This document shows positions 53,501-62,796 of a stretch of 64,000 nt of DNA, piece after piece (the first letter of the stretch is position 1; each line of letters starts with the position of its first letter). Both the position numbers and the translations under genes were made by a program. Source of the DNA: Kiritimatiellia bacterium (lineage in GTDB: Bacteria; Verrucomicrobiota; Kiritimatiellia; UBA8416; YA12-FULL-48-11); the NCBI GenBank assembly GCA_028716365.1, contig JAQUPZ010000002.1:186001-250000 (forward strand), written 5' to 3'. Below the pieces are notes generated by a model. That model saw nothing but the letters and a program-made list of their open reading frames with translations, did no database searches and was not told the origin of the DNA.

Positions 53501-54988
53501 ATGAAAACTTACGTAGCTGCTGTTGATTGTGGAACGACGGTGGTAAAAGCAGGTATTTTCGATCTACAAGGAAATACTGAAGGCATTATCTCCGAATATT
53601 GTCCCTGCCATAAGTCAAGAAACGGCAGGATTGAGAACGACCCTGACATCATGACTGAAGCTGTATTTTCCTGTCTGAAAAGGGCCGTCAGACAATCAAG
53701 AACGAATCCATCAGCCATTGAATCACTTGCAATCACCAATCAACGCGCAACAGTTATTTGTACAGACAATAAAGGCCGTGCCCTAAGTAATGCAATTTCA
53801 TGGCAGGACATGGGTGGTGTTAATCATATTAAAAAACTGCAAAGAAAAATCAAAGATAAGCGTTATTATTCCATTACCGGCCTTCCCAATAATCCGGTCT
53901 TCTCGCTGGCCAAGATTCTTTGTATAAGAGAAAACGATTCTGCGTTATTTAAAAAAACAGAACGTTTTGTCCTGGTACATGATTTTCTGCTTAAAAAACT
54001 GGGCTGTGATGATTTCTATTGCGACTGGGCCAACGCCTCGCTTACAGGCATGATGAACATTTCAAAGTTTCAATGGAGCACCGAAATCCTGGGGCTGGCC
54101 GGTATTAATAAAAACAAGCTTCCAACGCTCGTCGCTCCGGGCAAGGTCGTCGGCAGACTATCAAGGGAAGCATCACATAAAACAGGTCTGGTCGAAGGGA
54201 CACCTCTTGTCTCAGGAGCGGGTGACCAGCAGTGTGCCGGAATCGGAGCTGGAGCCGTCAGTTCCGGAATAGCAGGAATCAACCTCGGCACAGTAGCTGT
54301 ACCGATCTGTTTTTCCGGTAAAGTCTTAAAAGACCGGCTCATGCGTGTAACATGTTGTTCATATGCCGTACCCGGCAAATGGGAAATTGAAGGTTTACAG
54401 ACATGCGCTGGCTCAGGGCTCAAATGGATATATCGTATTTTTTTCAGGAATAAATCATTTTCCCGGAAATATTTCGAAACTGTCACAAACGTTGAACCTG
54501 GTGCAAATGGAATCACCTTCCTGCCTTACCTGAACGGAGCATCTGCCCCCTATTGGAATCCCAAAGCAACAGCCAAACTTATCGGCCTTAAGAGTATTCA
54601 CAGTGGCGCCGAAATAGTCAGGGCAGTGATGGAAGGCATATCCATGGAAACAAGGCAAATTATTGATGTCTTCACCTCTCTGGGCTTGCAGATCGAAGAC
54701 ATCAGGCTAAGCGGGGGCTATAGTGGAATTGATGCATGGAATCAAATTCAGGCAGACATACAGGGACGACCTGTATCAGTTATGAAAAATCTGCAGTCCT
54801 CTCTGCTTGGCGCTGCAATTCTTGCCGCACACGGAATCAATGCATTTCCATCAGTCGAAGAAGGTTCAAAAAGAATGGTGAAGATCAGAAAAACATATAT
54901 CCCATCAAAAGGAAACAAATCTAGTTACGAAGAAATTTATAAGAATTATTGCAAAATCTCTGCTGATCATGTAAAAAGTTATAACTGA
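53501..54988 (+). CDS. FGGY-family carbohydrate kinase
   Basis: 495 residues from ATG 53501. YVAAVDCGTTVVKAGIFD is the phosphate-1 loop, ESLAITNQRATVICTDNKGRAL and SWQDMGG follow, GAGDQQCAGIGAG and NLGTVAVPI are the phosphate-2 region, and RLSGGYSGIDAWNQIQADI the adenosine motif. It belongs to the xylulokinase/glycerol-kinase group, but the substrate cannot be named. The AI-2 kinase LsrK is also in this family, so in principle it could serve the LsrF-type thiolase 6 kb away. That is only a hypothesis because the DhaKL pair is adjacent to the thiolase gene. Confidence 0.85.
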   Translation: MKTYVAAVDCGTTVVKAGIFDLQGNTEGIISEYCPCHKSRNGRIENDPDIMTEAVFSCLKRAVRQSRTNPSAIESLAITNQRATVICTDNKGRALSNAISWQDMGGVNHIKKLQRKIKDKRYYSITGLPNNPVFSLAKILCIRENDSALFKKTERFVLVHDFLLKKLGCDDFYCDWANASLTGMMNISKFQWSTEILGLAGINKNKLPTLVAPGKVVGRLSREASHKTGLVEGTPLVSGAGDQQCAGIGAGAVSSGIAGINLGTVAVPICFSGKVLKDRLMRVTCCSYAVPGKWEIEGLQTCAGSGLKWIYRIFFRNKSFSRKYFETVTNVEPGANGITFLPYLNGASAPYWNPKATAKLIGLKSIHSGAEIVRAVMEGISMETRQIIDVFTSLGLQIEDIRLSGGYSGIDAWNQIQADIQGRPVSVMKNLQSSLLGAAILAAHGINAFPSVEEGSKRMVKIRKTYIPSKGNKSSYEEIYKNYCKISADHVKSYN

Positions 54989-55041
54989 TAGCTATCGCTC
55001 CCTGTTTCTTTAGATTTTGTTGAGACGCGAGAGTGAGGACA

Positions 55042-56946
55042 ATGATCGACCTTTATAAAAAACTGCTGGATTTTACTCACAACGGCGTATATCGCTACAC
55101 CTTTACCGACGGAAAGATCCTGCTCGCAAACCAGGGATTAGTTGACATCCTTGGCCTCGACTGTAAACCCTCTGAACTCGTGGGTAAATATCTCAAGGAT
55201 GTTATGATTTACACACAGAAAGAAGGGACTATCAGACGTACACTTGAGGAAAAGGGCGAGATTCACGGCTTTGAATACCATTTCAAAACCTTAAAGGGTG
55301 AAGAAAAATGGGTTACTCACGATTCTTTCAAGAGCAAAGATCCTGCAACAGGCATAGAAGTGGTTGACGCAATCGTTGAGGACATCACAGACCAAAAGGT
55401 ATCCATGGAAGCGCTTTCCCGTCTTTTTGCCGCAGTCAATGCCGCGGACGAATCCATAATTATCACGGATAATACCGGTTCAATCCAATACGTGAATCCT
55501 TGTTTCGAAAAAATGACAGGCTATACCAGTGATGAAATTACCGGGAAACATATACGAACATTGAAAAGCGGTAAACACGATGCCAAGTACTATGAAAATC
55601 TATGGGCTACCATATCGGCAGGTAAAGTATGGCGCGGCCATTTTACCAACCGGAAAAAAGATGGAACACTGTTCGAAGAAGAAGCTGTTATATCCCCTGT
55701 TTTCGATGAATCCGGAAATATAACCCACTTTGTAGCGGTTAAACGTGATGTCACACAGGAAGTCATGCTCGAAAAACAGCTTCTCCAGTCACAGAAGATG
55801 GAGGCCGTGGGCAGGCTTGCAGGCGGGGTTGCCCATGACTTTACCAATATGCTTACAGTCATTATCCAGCATGCCAATATGGCCCAGCAAAAACTACCGG
55901 CTGGTTCAGATATCAAACTGCATCTGGATGAAATCCTGGAGGCCAGTGATCGTGTTGCGGGTCTTACCAGCCAACTGCTTGCATTTTCAAACAAAACAAC
56001 AATTTCACTCCGGGTAATGGACTTGAACAAGGCCGTCCTGGGTATCGAGGAAATGCTTCGGCGAACCGTCGGGGAAGATATTCATCTTACCATACACACA
56101 ACCAATGAACCAATCTATGTAAAGATTGATCCTACTCAAATTGAACAGGTAATTGTTCATATGGCAGTTAATTCCAAAGATGCCATGACAAATGGCGGAC
56201 AATTGACTGTTGAAGCATCACATATACACCTTACGAAAGCTGAAGCTGTTCAGCTTCAGAATGGACATACAGAAGAAAACAGACTTGCCGGAGATTTTGC
56301 CCTGTTGAGTGTCAGTGATACCGGTTGCGGCATGAGCGAAGATATCCGGTCCCGTGTCTTTGAACCTTTTTTCACAACAAAAGGCACCGCAACCAGTACA
56401 GGCCTGGGACTCTCAACTGTTTACGGAATAATCAAACGGCACGGCGGACACGTAACCGTGTACAGTAATGTCAATCGTGGAACTACATTTACGATTTATT
56501 TTCCCATCGCCGATGCACCAGTCAAGGGAACTGAATCAATCACAGTTAACGAAGTAATCCCTCGTGGCTCGGAGACCATTCTTGTCGCCGAGGACAACCC
56601 GGTAATTCGAAAGGTTCTGGTCGGTATATTGATGCAATTGGGATATAATATTCTTGAAGCAGAGAACGGCAAACAATCTATTCATCTGGCCGAACATCAC
56701 AAGAAACCAATACAACTATTAATGACGGATATAATAATGCCTGAAATGGACGGTAAGACCCTGGCAGAAAAGATCAAAACGCTGAGGCCGGAAACAAAGG
56801 TCCTGTTTGCATCGGGATATCCGGAACTTCACCTCAAAGAATTCGGCGTATTGAAGGACAACGATGTACTGATAAGCAAACCTTTCCGCGAAGGTCCGGT
56901 AGCAAGGGCTATCCGCAATGTGCTGGATGCAAACGTAAAGAACTAG
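55042..56946 (+). CDS. Hybrid sensor histidine kinase (PAS-PAS-HisKA-HATPase-REC)
   Basis: 634 residues from ATG 55042 (GAGTGAGGACA site). Two PAS domains (first near FTDGKILLANQGLVDILGL, second near IQYVNPCFEKMTGY) are followed by VGRLAGGVAHDFTNMLTVI with the phospho-accepting His. An HATPase domain (VNSKDAM, VSDTGCGM, TGLGLSTVYGI) and a receiver domain (VAEDNPVIRKVLVG, LLMTDIIMPEMDG with the acceptor Asp, and FASGYPEL) follow. No membrane segments are seen, so it is a cytoplasmic sensor. The two genes end convergently, overlapping by 4 bases with the Ser/Thr kinase. No dedicated output regulator is adjacent. Confidence 0.92.
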   Translation: MIDLYKKLLDFTHNGVYRYTFTDGKILLANQGLVDILGLDCKPSELVGKYLKDVMIYTQKEGTIRRTLEEKGEIHGFEYHFKTLKGEEKWVTHDSFKSKDPATGIEVVDAIVEDITDQKVSMEALSRLFAAVNAADESIIITDNTGSIQYVNPCFEKMTGYTSDEITGKHIRTLKSGKHDAKYYENLWATISAGKVWRGHFTNRKKDGTLFEEEAVISPVFDESGNITHFVAVKRDVTQEVMLEKQLLQSQKMEAVGRLAGGVAHDFTNMLTVIIQHANMAQQKLPAGSDIKLHLDEILEASDRVAGLTSQLLAFSNKTTISLRVMDLNKAVLGIEEMLRRTVGEDIHLTIHTTNEPIYVKIDPTQIEQVIVHMAVNSKDAMTNGGQLTVEASHIHLTKAEAVQLQNGHTEENRLAGDFALLSVSDTGCGMSEDIRSRVFEPFFTTKGTATSTGLGLSTVYGIIKRHGGHVTVYSNVNRGTTFTIYFPIADAPVKGTESITVNEVIPRGSETILVAEDNPVIRKVLVGILMQLGYNILEAENGKQSIHLAEHHKKPIQLLMTDIIMPEMDGKTLAEKIKTLRPETKVLFASGYPELHLKEFGVLKDNDVLISKPFREGPVARAIRNVLDANVKN

Positions 56947-58169
56947 ATTTGCTCAAAGTCCAATTCAATACGCTGGGTATTTTCATTCACAAGTTTTGAA
57001 AGATATTCGGAAAGATCCCGCCCGTATTCGCTTGCAAGACCAGCCTGAACGAGCTGCCTGTCTATGACCCTGAGACCGCCCTCACCAACATCGGCCTCCT
57101 GCGCACTTGAGTAACGTTCAATCGGGTCAGGTTCAATGAACCTGCGTAAAATCGCAACCAGATCGCTGTTGTCCAGTACATGTGGCGGGAGAAGTTCTTC
57201 CAGTCTGTCTAGAAGATTCATCTTGATATTTAACAGATCGGATTCATTCACATCATCGTTATGAGCAATCTTTTCACCGCGCAGCATTTCCAGCGCAACA
57301 AGGCCGACACTGTAAAAGTCCGATTGCATACCTCCAATTTCGCGACGATGGAGTTCCGGCGCCATGTAAAGTGGAGACCCCATAAGGAACGATACCTTTT
57401 CCCCGACCATGACGGCCCTGCCAAAGTCAACAACCTTAACATTCCCAAGCCGGTCTATCATTATATTCTCCGGCTTGATATCGGAATGCAGAAAGTTAAT
57501 AGAATGGAGCCGTTCAAGTCCCCGGAGAACACCACGCAATATGTAAACGGCCACACCCGGCTGAAGACATATTTTATCACCTTTTATCCTGAAGATTGTT
57601 TTAGTAACCTTCGCCAGTTCTTTTGGTGAACTTTTCTTTTTCGCCAAATCCAGATATTCCCGGCTCAAAAGATGCCCAAGGTCAATTCCATCAATCGCCT
57701 CAAGTTGGACATAGCCGATGCCACAGGTCTCTTCATATGAAGACATTGCCACAAGATTGGGACTCTGCAGGCGCTGCAATTTTGAAATCTGAAAGGCAAT
57801 ACGCCCCATATCCGTCCAGTATTCCTCAGTGTTCCGGTATATCCGGGGATCGAAAACTTTTATGGCTTGCTCCGTTATGCATCCACGGGCACCCTGGCGA
57901 AGTCCGAGGAATACCCTGCCCTGCCTGCCTCGGCCAAGTTCTTTCAGGAACTGGTAAGCCACAGGATAGAAGATTGCACGTGCATTAACAATTGCCTCAT
58001 AGTTGTTTTGTAAATGTTCCATGGTCATACCTGTGGCTGGCGGGGAATACGGCGCAGGTACAGTATTGGCCATGGAATTAACCAGGACGGGGGCTTTTGG
58101 CAATCTGTCCTTTGTCATCAAGTCTATTTTTGGGACTTCTTTATTTCTAATTGATTCAAAGTTCTGCAT
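56943..58169 (-). CDS. Ser/Thr protein kinase (Hanks type)
   Basis: About 408 residues from ATG 58169; a GTG at 58259 or an internal ATG are alternatives and no ribosome site decides. FLKELGRGRQGRVFLGLRQG is the glycine-rich loop, AIKVFDPR supplies the ATP lysine, HSDIKPENIMIDRLGNVKVVDFGRAV combines the catalytic loop (Asp) and DFG (excerpted), and MGSPLYMAPELHRREIGGMQSDFYSVGL is the APE region. HSD replaces the usual HRD. The C-terminal 100 residues after the kinase domain are unrecognised. No transmembrane span; soluble. Confidence 0.85.
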   Translation of the reverse strand: MQNFESIRNKEVPKIDLMTKDRLPKAPVLVNSMANTVPAPYSPPATGMTMEHLQNNYEAIVNARAIFYPVAYQFLKELGRGRQGRVFLGLRQGARGCITEQAIKVFDPRIYRNTEEYWTDMGRIAFQISKLQRLQSPNLVAMSSYEETCGIGYVQLEAIDGIDLGHLLSREYLDLAKKKSSPKELAKVTKTIFRIKGDKICLQPGVAVYILRGVLRGLERLHSINFLHSDIKPENIMIDRLGNVKVVDFGRAVMVGEKVSFLMGSPLYMAPELHRREIGGMQSDFYSVGLVALEMLRGEKIAHNDDVNESDLLNIKMNLLDRLEELLPPHVLDNSDLVAILRRFIEPDPIERYSSAQEADVGEGGLRVIDRQLVQAGLASEYGRDLSEYLSKLVNENTQRIELDFEQI

Positions 58170-58259
58170 GGCGGGGCATACTACATACTCGATTGAATAT
58201 ATCAAGACTGTTAATTCAATCTGGCCGCATATGGCCAGAGATGTGTCCAATTTCGACAC

Positions 58260-58581
58260 TCAAACTGAACACCTGGCTTGATAACCGATTAATACACCTG
58301 TATCCAACCCGTAAGATTCGACGGAAAATATGAATGTTCCCAAAAAATACTGTCTCAAAAGCCCCAATACAAGCTTGGCACACTGCATGCTATATTATTT
58401 TCAGCCCTTGGCTGGACAGAAAATAGAGGACCCCACCCGTAGCGGCGGAATGAAGATTTGATATCTTATTGAGTCCACCGAAACCTGCCTGGCCAACGGG
58501 CTTTTTACGGTAATTTTGTATCCTTGACGATATGCCTGCTTCTAATCAAAAATATCGACATTATTCAAGTAACGGATAAAT
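58260..58581. other. Intergenic region of about 320 bases without a recognisable gene
   Basis: Between the Ser/Thr kinase (minus) and the secretin-like gene (plus), so it must hold divergent promoters. I looked for 6S, SRP, RNase P and riboswitch signatures and found no convincing match. GGCCAACGGGCTTTTT at about 58491 is a weak, poorly paired terminator-like sequence. The Ser/Thr kinase may start inside (GTG 58259) or short of (58169) this region. Confidence 0.4.
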
Positions 58582-59451
58582 ATGACCTCCATAAATAAAA
58601 TGCTGCTCTTAGGTGCTTTTTTCTGCCTTACAATTGTATCAGCCGAAGAAGAGGCTACATTTAAGACATACCCTCTGCTTACTTCCGATACAAATACGAT
58701 ATTTGAAGTCGTCAGGGCTATAACAGGAGATAAAGGAAAGATTTTTCTTTATCGGCCGGCCAATGAACTCCTTATTTCTGCAACATCCAATCAACATGCC
58801 CAGATATCGGCTTTACTGAAGGAAATAAACATTCCCTCCCCGAACATTCGGATTGATATTGCATTTCTCCAGACAGGAAAAGAGACAGATTTTGGCGTTG
58901 GGGCGACAGGAAAAGGTAATGTAAAAGTTGAACAGAACAAAACCAGCTACCAGGTCGAATTCAAACCGTATATCAGGGGACAGTCAACCATCATAACGGA
59001 TAACAACAACCAGACGGTTGTAGTCAAAAGTGGTAAGCAGGCCAGTATTTTCATGGGACATGAAGTCCCCTTCTACCAGTGGCTGGTTGATTTCGGATTG
59101 AAATGGAATTACATAAACATTATCGAACAAAAGTTTGAAATGAAGCAGGTTGGAAGCGCGTTGGTCGTTGAACCCGTTATCATCGGACGAGGCCCCCTTA
59201 TATCAATAAGACTTATCCCCGAGATTTCCGGCGTGGTTGACGGCAAACCCCACCGTATTCAATATACACGCGTAGCAACTGAAATTACGGTAAAGAACGG
59301 AGAGACTGTAACAATTGGCTCATTCGGCAAAAACAGTGAGTTCTATAGCAAATTTCTCGTGGGTACCGATCGACAAGGAAACAATCGGGGCGTTCAAGTT
59401 AAACTGACGGCACATATTCTGAATCCGCAATATCCCCCACGCAATCAATAG
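58582..59451 (+). CDS. Short secretin-like exported protein
   Basis: 289 residues with a signal peptide (MLLLGAFFCLTIVSAEE). An N1-type domain (YPLLTSDTNTIFEVVRAITG ... LLISATSNQHAQISALLKEINIP, excerpted) is followed by part of a secretin-like region with beta strands, ending with ISIRLIPEISGVVDG, ATEITVKNGETVTIGSFGKNSEFY and the GVQVKLTAHILNPQ end. Normal secretins exceed 500 residues, so this may be a truncated paralogue, a solo domain, or a minimal channel. No other type II/III secretion genes are in the window. Confidence 0.6.
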   Translation: MTSINKMLLLGAFFCLTIVSAEEEATFKTYPLLTSDTNTIFEVVRAITGDKGKIFLYRPANELLISATSNQHAQISALLKEINIPSPNIRIDIAFLQTGKETDFGVGATGKGNVKVEQNKTSYQVEFKPYIRGQSTIITDNNNQTVVVKSGKQASIFMGHEVPFYQWLVDFGLKWNYINIIEQKFEMKQVGSALVVEPVIIGRGPLISIRLIPEISGVVDGKPHRIQYTRVATEITVKNGETVTIGSFGKNSEFYSKFLVGTDRQGNNRGVQVKLTAHILNPQYPPRNQ

Positions 59452-59507
59452 CCTGTCACAAGTGAACTCTATTTCACAATGTCATCATTTCCCGAGGTAT
59501 TCTTCGT

Positions 59508-60074
59508 TCACGCCCTTGACACAAACAAACCGGTGCGGGTGTCAACGCGGATTCTTTCGCCAACAGACAAATATTCAGGAACCAGCACAACAAGCCCTGT
59601 TGATGTCTTAGCCGGCTTATTACGCGAAGTTGCAGAAGCGCCCTTCAATGCCGGATCTGTTTCCACAACCTTCATTTCTACGACCGGGGGCAGTTCGATG
59701 CCAAGTATGCGATCTCCCGAAACCAGCGAAAAAATCCCTTCCATACCATCCGATAAATACGGTAGTTCATTTTCAAGATCTTCGCGGATAAGCGTAAACT
59801 GGGTGTAATCGGTAAGATCCATAAAAGTACAGCCGGTAACGTCGCCGTACAGGTATTGCACCTCGCGCCTTTCAAAATCCGCTTCTTTAAGGACGTCATC
59901 GCCTCTGAAAGTCTGATCAACCTTTTTTTTCGTCTGGACATTACGAAAACGCACTTTATACAGCGTGGCAGTACCGCGTGCCGCAGGTGTCTGCACAATA
60001 ATATTTTCGACAATATGAGGATCCTCTCCTATCTGGACAATATCACCCTTCTTGAAATCACACGCCCTGATCAT
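59508..60074 (-). CDS. yeiP: Elongation factor P-like protein YeiP/EfpL
   Basis: 188 residues. The three-domain EF-P layout is clear: KKGDIVQIGEDPHIVENI, QTPAARGTATLYKVRFRNVQT, DQTFRGDDVLKEADFERR, LVPEYLSVGERIRVDTRTG. The loop TPAARGTATLY, and the C-terminal domain SARNKPA-like ATSRNKPAKTSTGLVV, match YeiP (EfpL) rather than canonical EF-P, which has a modifiable Lys or Arg at the tip. In Enterobacteria EfpL relieves ribosome stalling without modification. The ATG has a GGGGAAA-like site. A second, canonical efp elsewhere is possible. Confidence 0.9.
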   Translation of the reverse strand: MIRACDFKKGDIVQIGEDPHIVENIIVQTPAARGTATLYKVRFRNVQTKKKVDQTFRGDDVLKEADFERREVQYLYGDVTGCTFMDLTDYTQFTLIREDLENELPYLSDGMEGIFSLVSGDRILGIELPPVVEMKVVETDPALKGASATSRNKPAKTSTGLVVLVPEYLSVGERIRVDTRTGLFVSRA

Positions 60075-60197
60075 TTTTCCCCTATTTAATCTTAATCGTA
60101 ATCTTAATCCGACTCGTTCAAGCCGGATAATTCAATATCACGTCACTGTAAGATTTACAAGTCCCCACCGGAAATGGCATTGTTAATCAGGAAAACA

Positions 60198-62795
60198 ATG
60201 AGATTCTCAACTGTAATTCTGTGCATGCTGATGTTCCTGTCATCCGGATCATTCCACTCGGCATTTGGACAACAATCCCGGCAAAAAACTGTTCAATTAA
60301 CAATATGGGCTTTACCCCGCCCCGAAGACACCGGCATTGACGCACGCTGTCAAAGAAAAGTGATCAATGCTTTTCAAAACAAATATCCATACATCAAGTT
60401 ATCTGCTCCAACTGGCATAGAAATCCCGGAAATGAGCGCAATGGACACGAAACCACTCATGGCCATTGCCGGCGGCGTCAGCCCGGATGTAATTTATGTG
60501 AACTTCCGCCAGTCCGATACTTATATCCAGGAAGGTTTTCTTTATCCCCTCGATGAATGGTTTAACAAACTTCCAAAAGACGAACAGGACGAAAGGATCC
60601 TCCCCCAGGTACGAAAAGTTGTCTTGCGGCATGGACCGGGCAAACGTGATGGAACCGACCCGGCAAAACATTACTGGGCCCTGCCCTACGGTACCTACGT
60701 AAAAGGACTTTGCTGGCGTAAAGATCTTTTCCAGGCGTCCGGGCTTGACCCTGAACGTCCTCCACAAAACTGGAATGAACTTCTTGAATTCTCACGGCGT
60801 TGTACCGATCCGGTAAAAGGCATATATGGACTTGCCTGGACCAGAAGCCCTCACTGGTCTGCTTATTTTTATTCAATTCTCTGCTCGGCAGGTGTACGCG
60901 CCATGGAGGAAAGGGGGGACAATAACTGGTATGCATCATTCAATTCACCCCAGGCAGTAGACGCTTATGAATTCATTGTGAAACTTCTCCAGGGACGCTG
61001 GAAACATCGGTCCGGAAGAATGGTCGAAGGTGTCGTTTGCCGTGATGACGCATCCGGCTTATTATGGGCACAGGGTCGGATTGCAATCATCGAACGATAC
61101 TTCACCGATGATCTCCTGGCCAACATCAATCCGGAACTCGTAGGTATTGCACCCGTTCCCGCAGGTCCAGGCGGAAAAAGATCATCAGAACTCAATTGTG
61201 CCATGTGTGGAATATTTTCCGGTACTGCCGCCAAGGGCAATGATGTTCTGGAGGCTGCCTGGAAATTTGTTCATTTCATGGGGTCACGGGAAGCAAAAGA
61301 CATCAGGACCAGAGTACTTGTTGAAAATGGTTATGGTATTTTTGCCAATCCTGTAAACCTTGAACGACTGGGCTATACAGACTATCTTCGCAGAATTCCC
61401 AAAAACTGGCGTGATGCATTCAACGAGGCAATTTCCAATGGTGAACCCGAACCTTACGGCCGTAATTGCCAGATGATATACAATTACATGTCAATACCGG
61501 CGGACCAGATGCAAATCGAAGGCCTCGGACGAAATCCTTCGCCCACCGCCCGGAAAAGAATAGCAAAGATCCTTGACGATTACGTCCAGCGTGCCAACGA
61601 AAAAATGATTGGTCATATCCCTCCCGCCGAACTTAAAAAGCGCCGTATCGTGGCCGCAATTACAGCATTAATAATATTCGCAGGTTTCGCATGGCTTTTC
61701 CGGTACGTAATCAAGGTCTTCACGCCTGCAGATGCAAAAGGGACCTGGCAATTTCGCCGTTTTAGACTGGCATATATATTACTCCTTCCTGCGATAATAC
61801 TGATTGCGCTCTGGCGTTATGTGCCAATGTTCTGGGGCGCAACAATGGCACTCCAGGATTATCACATTCTCCTGTCAAGCAGTTGGACCGGCATCGACAA
61901 TTTCGCCGCTGTGCTTTGGGATCCTGAATTCTGGCAATCACTGCGCGCCAGTTTCTGGTACGCATTTCTTTCCATCGTTATGGGATTTTTTGCCCCTATT
62001 GCGCTGGCCATCCTCCTGCATGAAGTCCCCAAAGGTAAGGTGGTCTTTCGTATCCTTTACTATCTACCGGCAGTCATATCGGGACTGGTGGTGATGCTTA
62101 TGTGGAAGAACTTTTTCGAACCATCAGAACGCGGTCTCCTGAACCAGATAATTACCGGAATTCCTGCCGCGGGTTGGTATTCAACGGCCATTCTTATTAC
62201 CGCCGTTTTCGCCGTATCGGCATATTTTAATGCGCGTAACGGACATTCAGTTGCTGCCTCCATTCTTGGTGTACTTACGGTGTTGAGTGCAGTTGGAACA
62301 GTTGCCCTGATCGCATGGGGTCAGTTCCCCTTGAAGCCGCAACGCTGGCTTGAAAATCCTCACTGGGCCATGCCATGCATCATTCTGCCAACCATCTGGG
62401 CCGGACTCGGTCCCGGCTGTCTTATATATCTGGCTGCCTTGAAAACAATTCCAGAGGACCTCTATGAAGCTGCCGACCTGGATGGCGCCGGTTTCTTCGG
62501 CAAGATATGGCATGTCACGATACCTACAATCAGCGTATTGATCTTCATGAACTTTATCGGGGCGGTTATCAGTGCTTTCCGGGTTGCGGAATATATTCTG
62601 GCAATGACAGGCGGTGGACCGGCCGGGAAGACACAAGTACTTGCTTTGAAAATATTTTACGATGCCTTCGTCCATCTGCGGTTCGGGTTTGCCACTGCTA
62701 CAGCATGGATACTGGGCGCCATGCTCATCGGCTTTACCGTACTCCAGATGAAACGGCTGTCACGTGTCGAATTCAAGACTGCGGAGGGAAATTAA
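60198..62795 (+). CDS. ABC sugar-importer fusion: solute-binding protein joined to MalF-type permease
   Basis: About 865 residues from ATG 60198 (AGGAAAACA site; ATG 60174 also in frame). After a signal peptide (STVILCMLMFLSSGSFHSAFG), residues to about 480 are an extracellular binding protein of the family-1 type (TIWALPRPEDTG, PDVIYVNFRQSDTYIQEGFLYPLDEWF excerpt, WALPYGTYVKGLCWRKDLF, AAWKFVHFMGSREAK). One membrane span (about residue 490) then links to the permease, with several spans and the EAA loop YEAADLDGAGFFGKIWHVTIPT that contacts the ATPase. Fixing the receptor to the permease makes substrate capture stoichiometric. Second permease follows 1 base later. The ATPase subunit is not in the window. 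Confidence 0.9.
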   Translation: MRFSTVILCMLMFLSSGSFHSAFGQQSRQKTVQLTIWALPRPEDTGIDARCQRKVINAFQNKYPYIKLSAPTGIEIPEMSAMDTKPLMAIAGGVSPDVIYVNFRQSDTYIQEGFLYPLDEWFNKLPKDEQDERILPQVRKVVLRHGPGKRDGTDPAKHYWALPYGTYVKGLCWRKDLFQASGLDPERPPQNWNELLEFSRRCTDPVKGIYGLAWTRSPHWSAYFYSILCSAGVRAMEERGDNNWYASFNSPQAVDAYEFIVKLLQGRWKHRSGRMVEGVVCRDDASGLLWAQGRIAIIERYFTDDLLANINPELVGIAPVPAGPGGKRSSELNCAMCGIFSGTAAKGNDVLEAAWKFVHFMGSREAKDIRTRVLVENGYGIFANPVNLERLGYTDYLRRIPKNWRDAFNEAISNGEPEPYGRNCQMIYNYMSIPADQMQIEGLGRNPSPTARKRIAKILDDYVQRANEKMIGHIPPAELKKRRIVAAITALIIFAGFAWLFRYVIKVFTPADAKGTWQFRRFRLAYILLLPAIILIALWRYVPMFWGATMALQDYHILLSSSWTGIDNFAAVLWDPEFWQSLRASFWYAFLSIVMGFFAPIALAILLHEVPKGKVVFRILYYLPAVISGLVVMLMWKNFFEPSERGLLNQIITGIPAAGWYSTAILITAVFAVSAYFNARNGHSVAASILGVLTVLSAVGTVALIAWGQFPLKPQRWLENPHWAMPCIILPTIWAGLGPGCLIYLAALKTIPEDLYEAADLDGAGFFGKIWHVTIPTISVLIFMNFIGAVISAFRVAEYILAMTGGGPAGKTQVLALKIFYDAFVHLRFGFATATAWILGAMLIGFTVLQMKRLSRVEFKTAEGN

Positions 62796-62796
62796 A

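Noticed and set aside
58260..58581. Possible structured RNA (6S, SRP or riboswitch) in the gap
   Set aside because: No conserved core or convincing stems could be matched by eye; left as an unexplained intergenic region.
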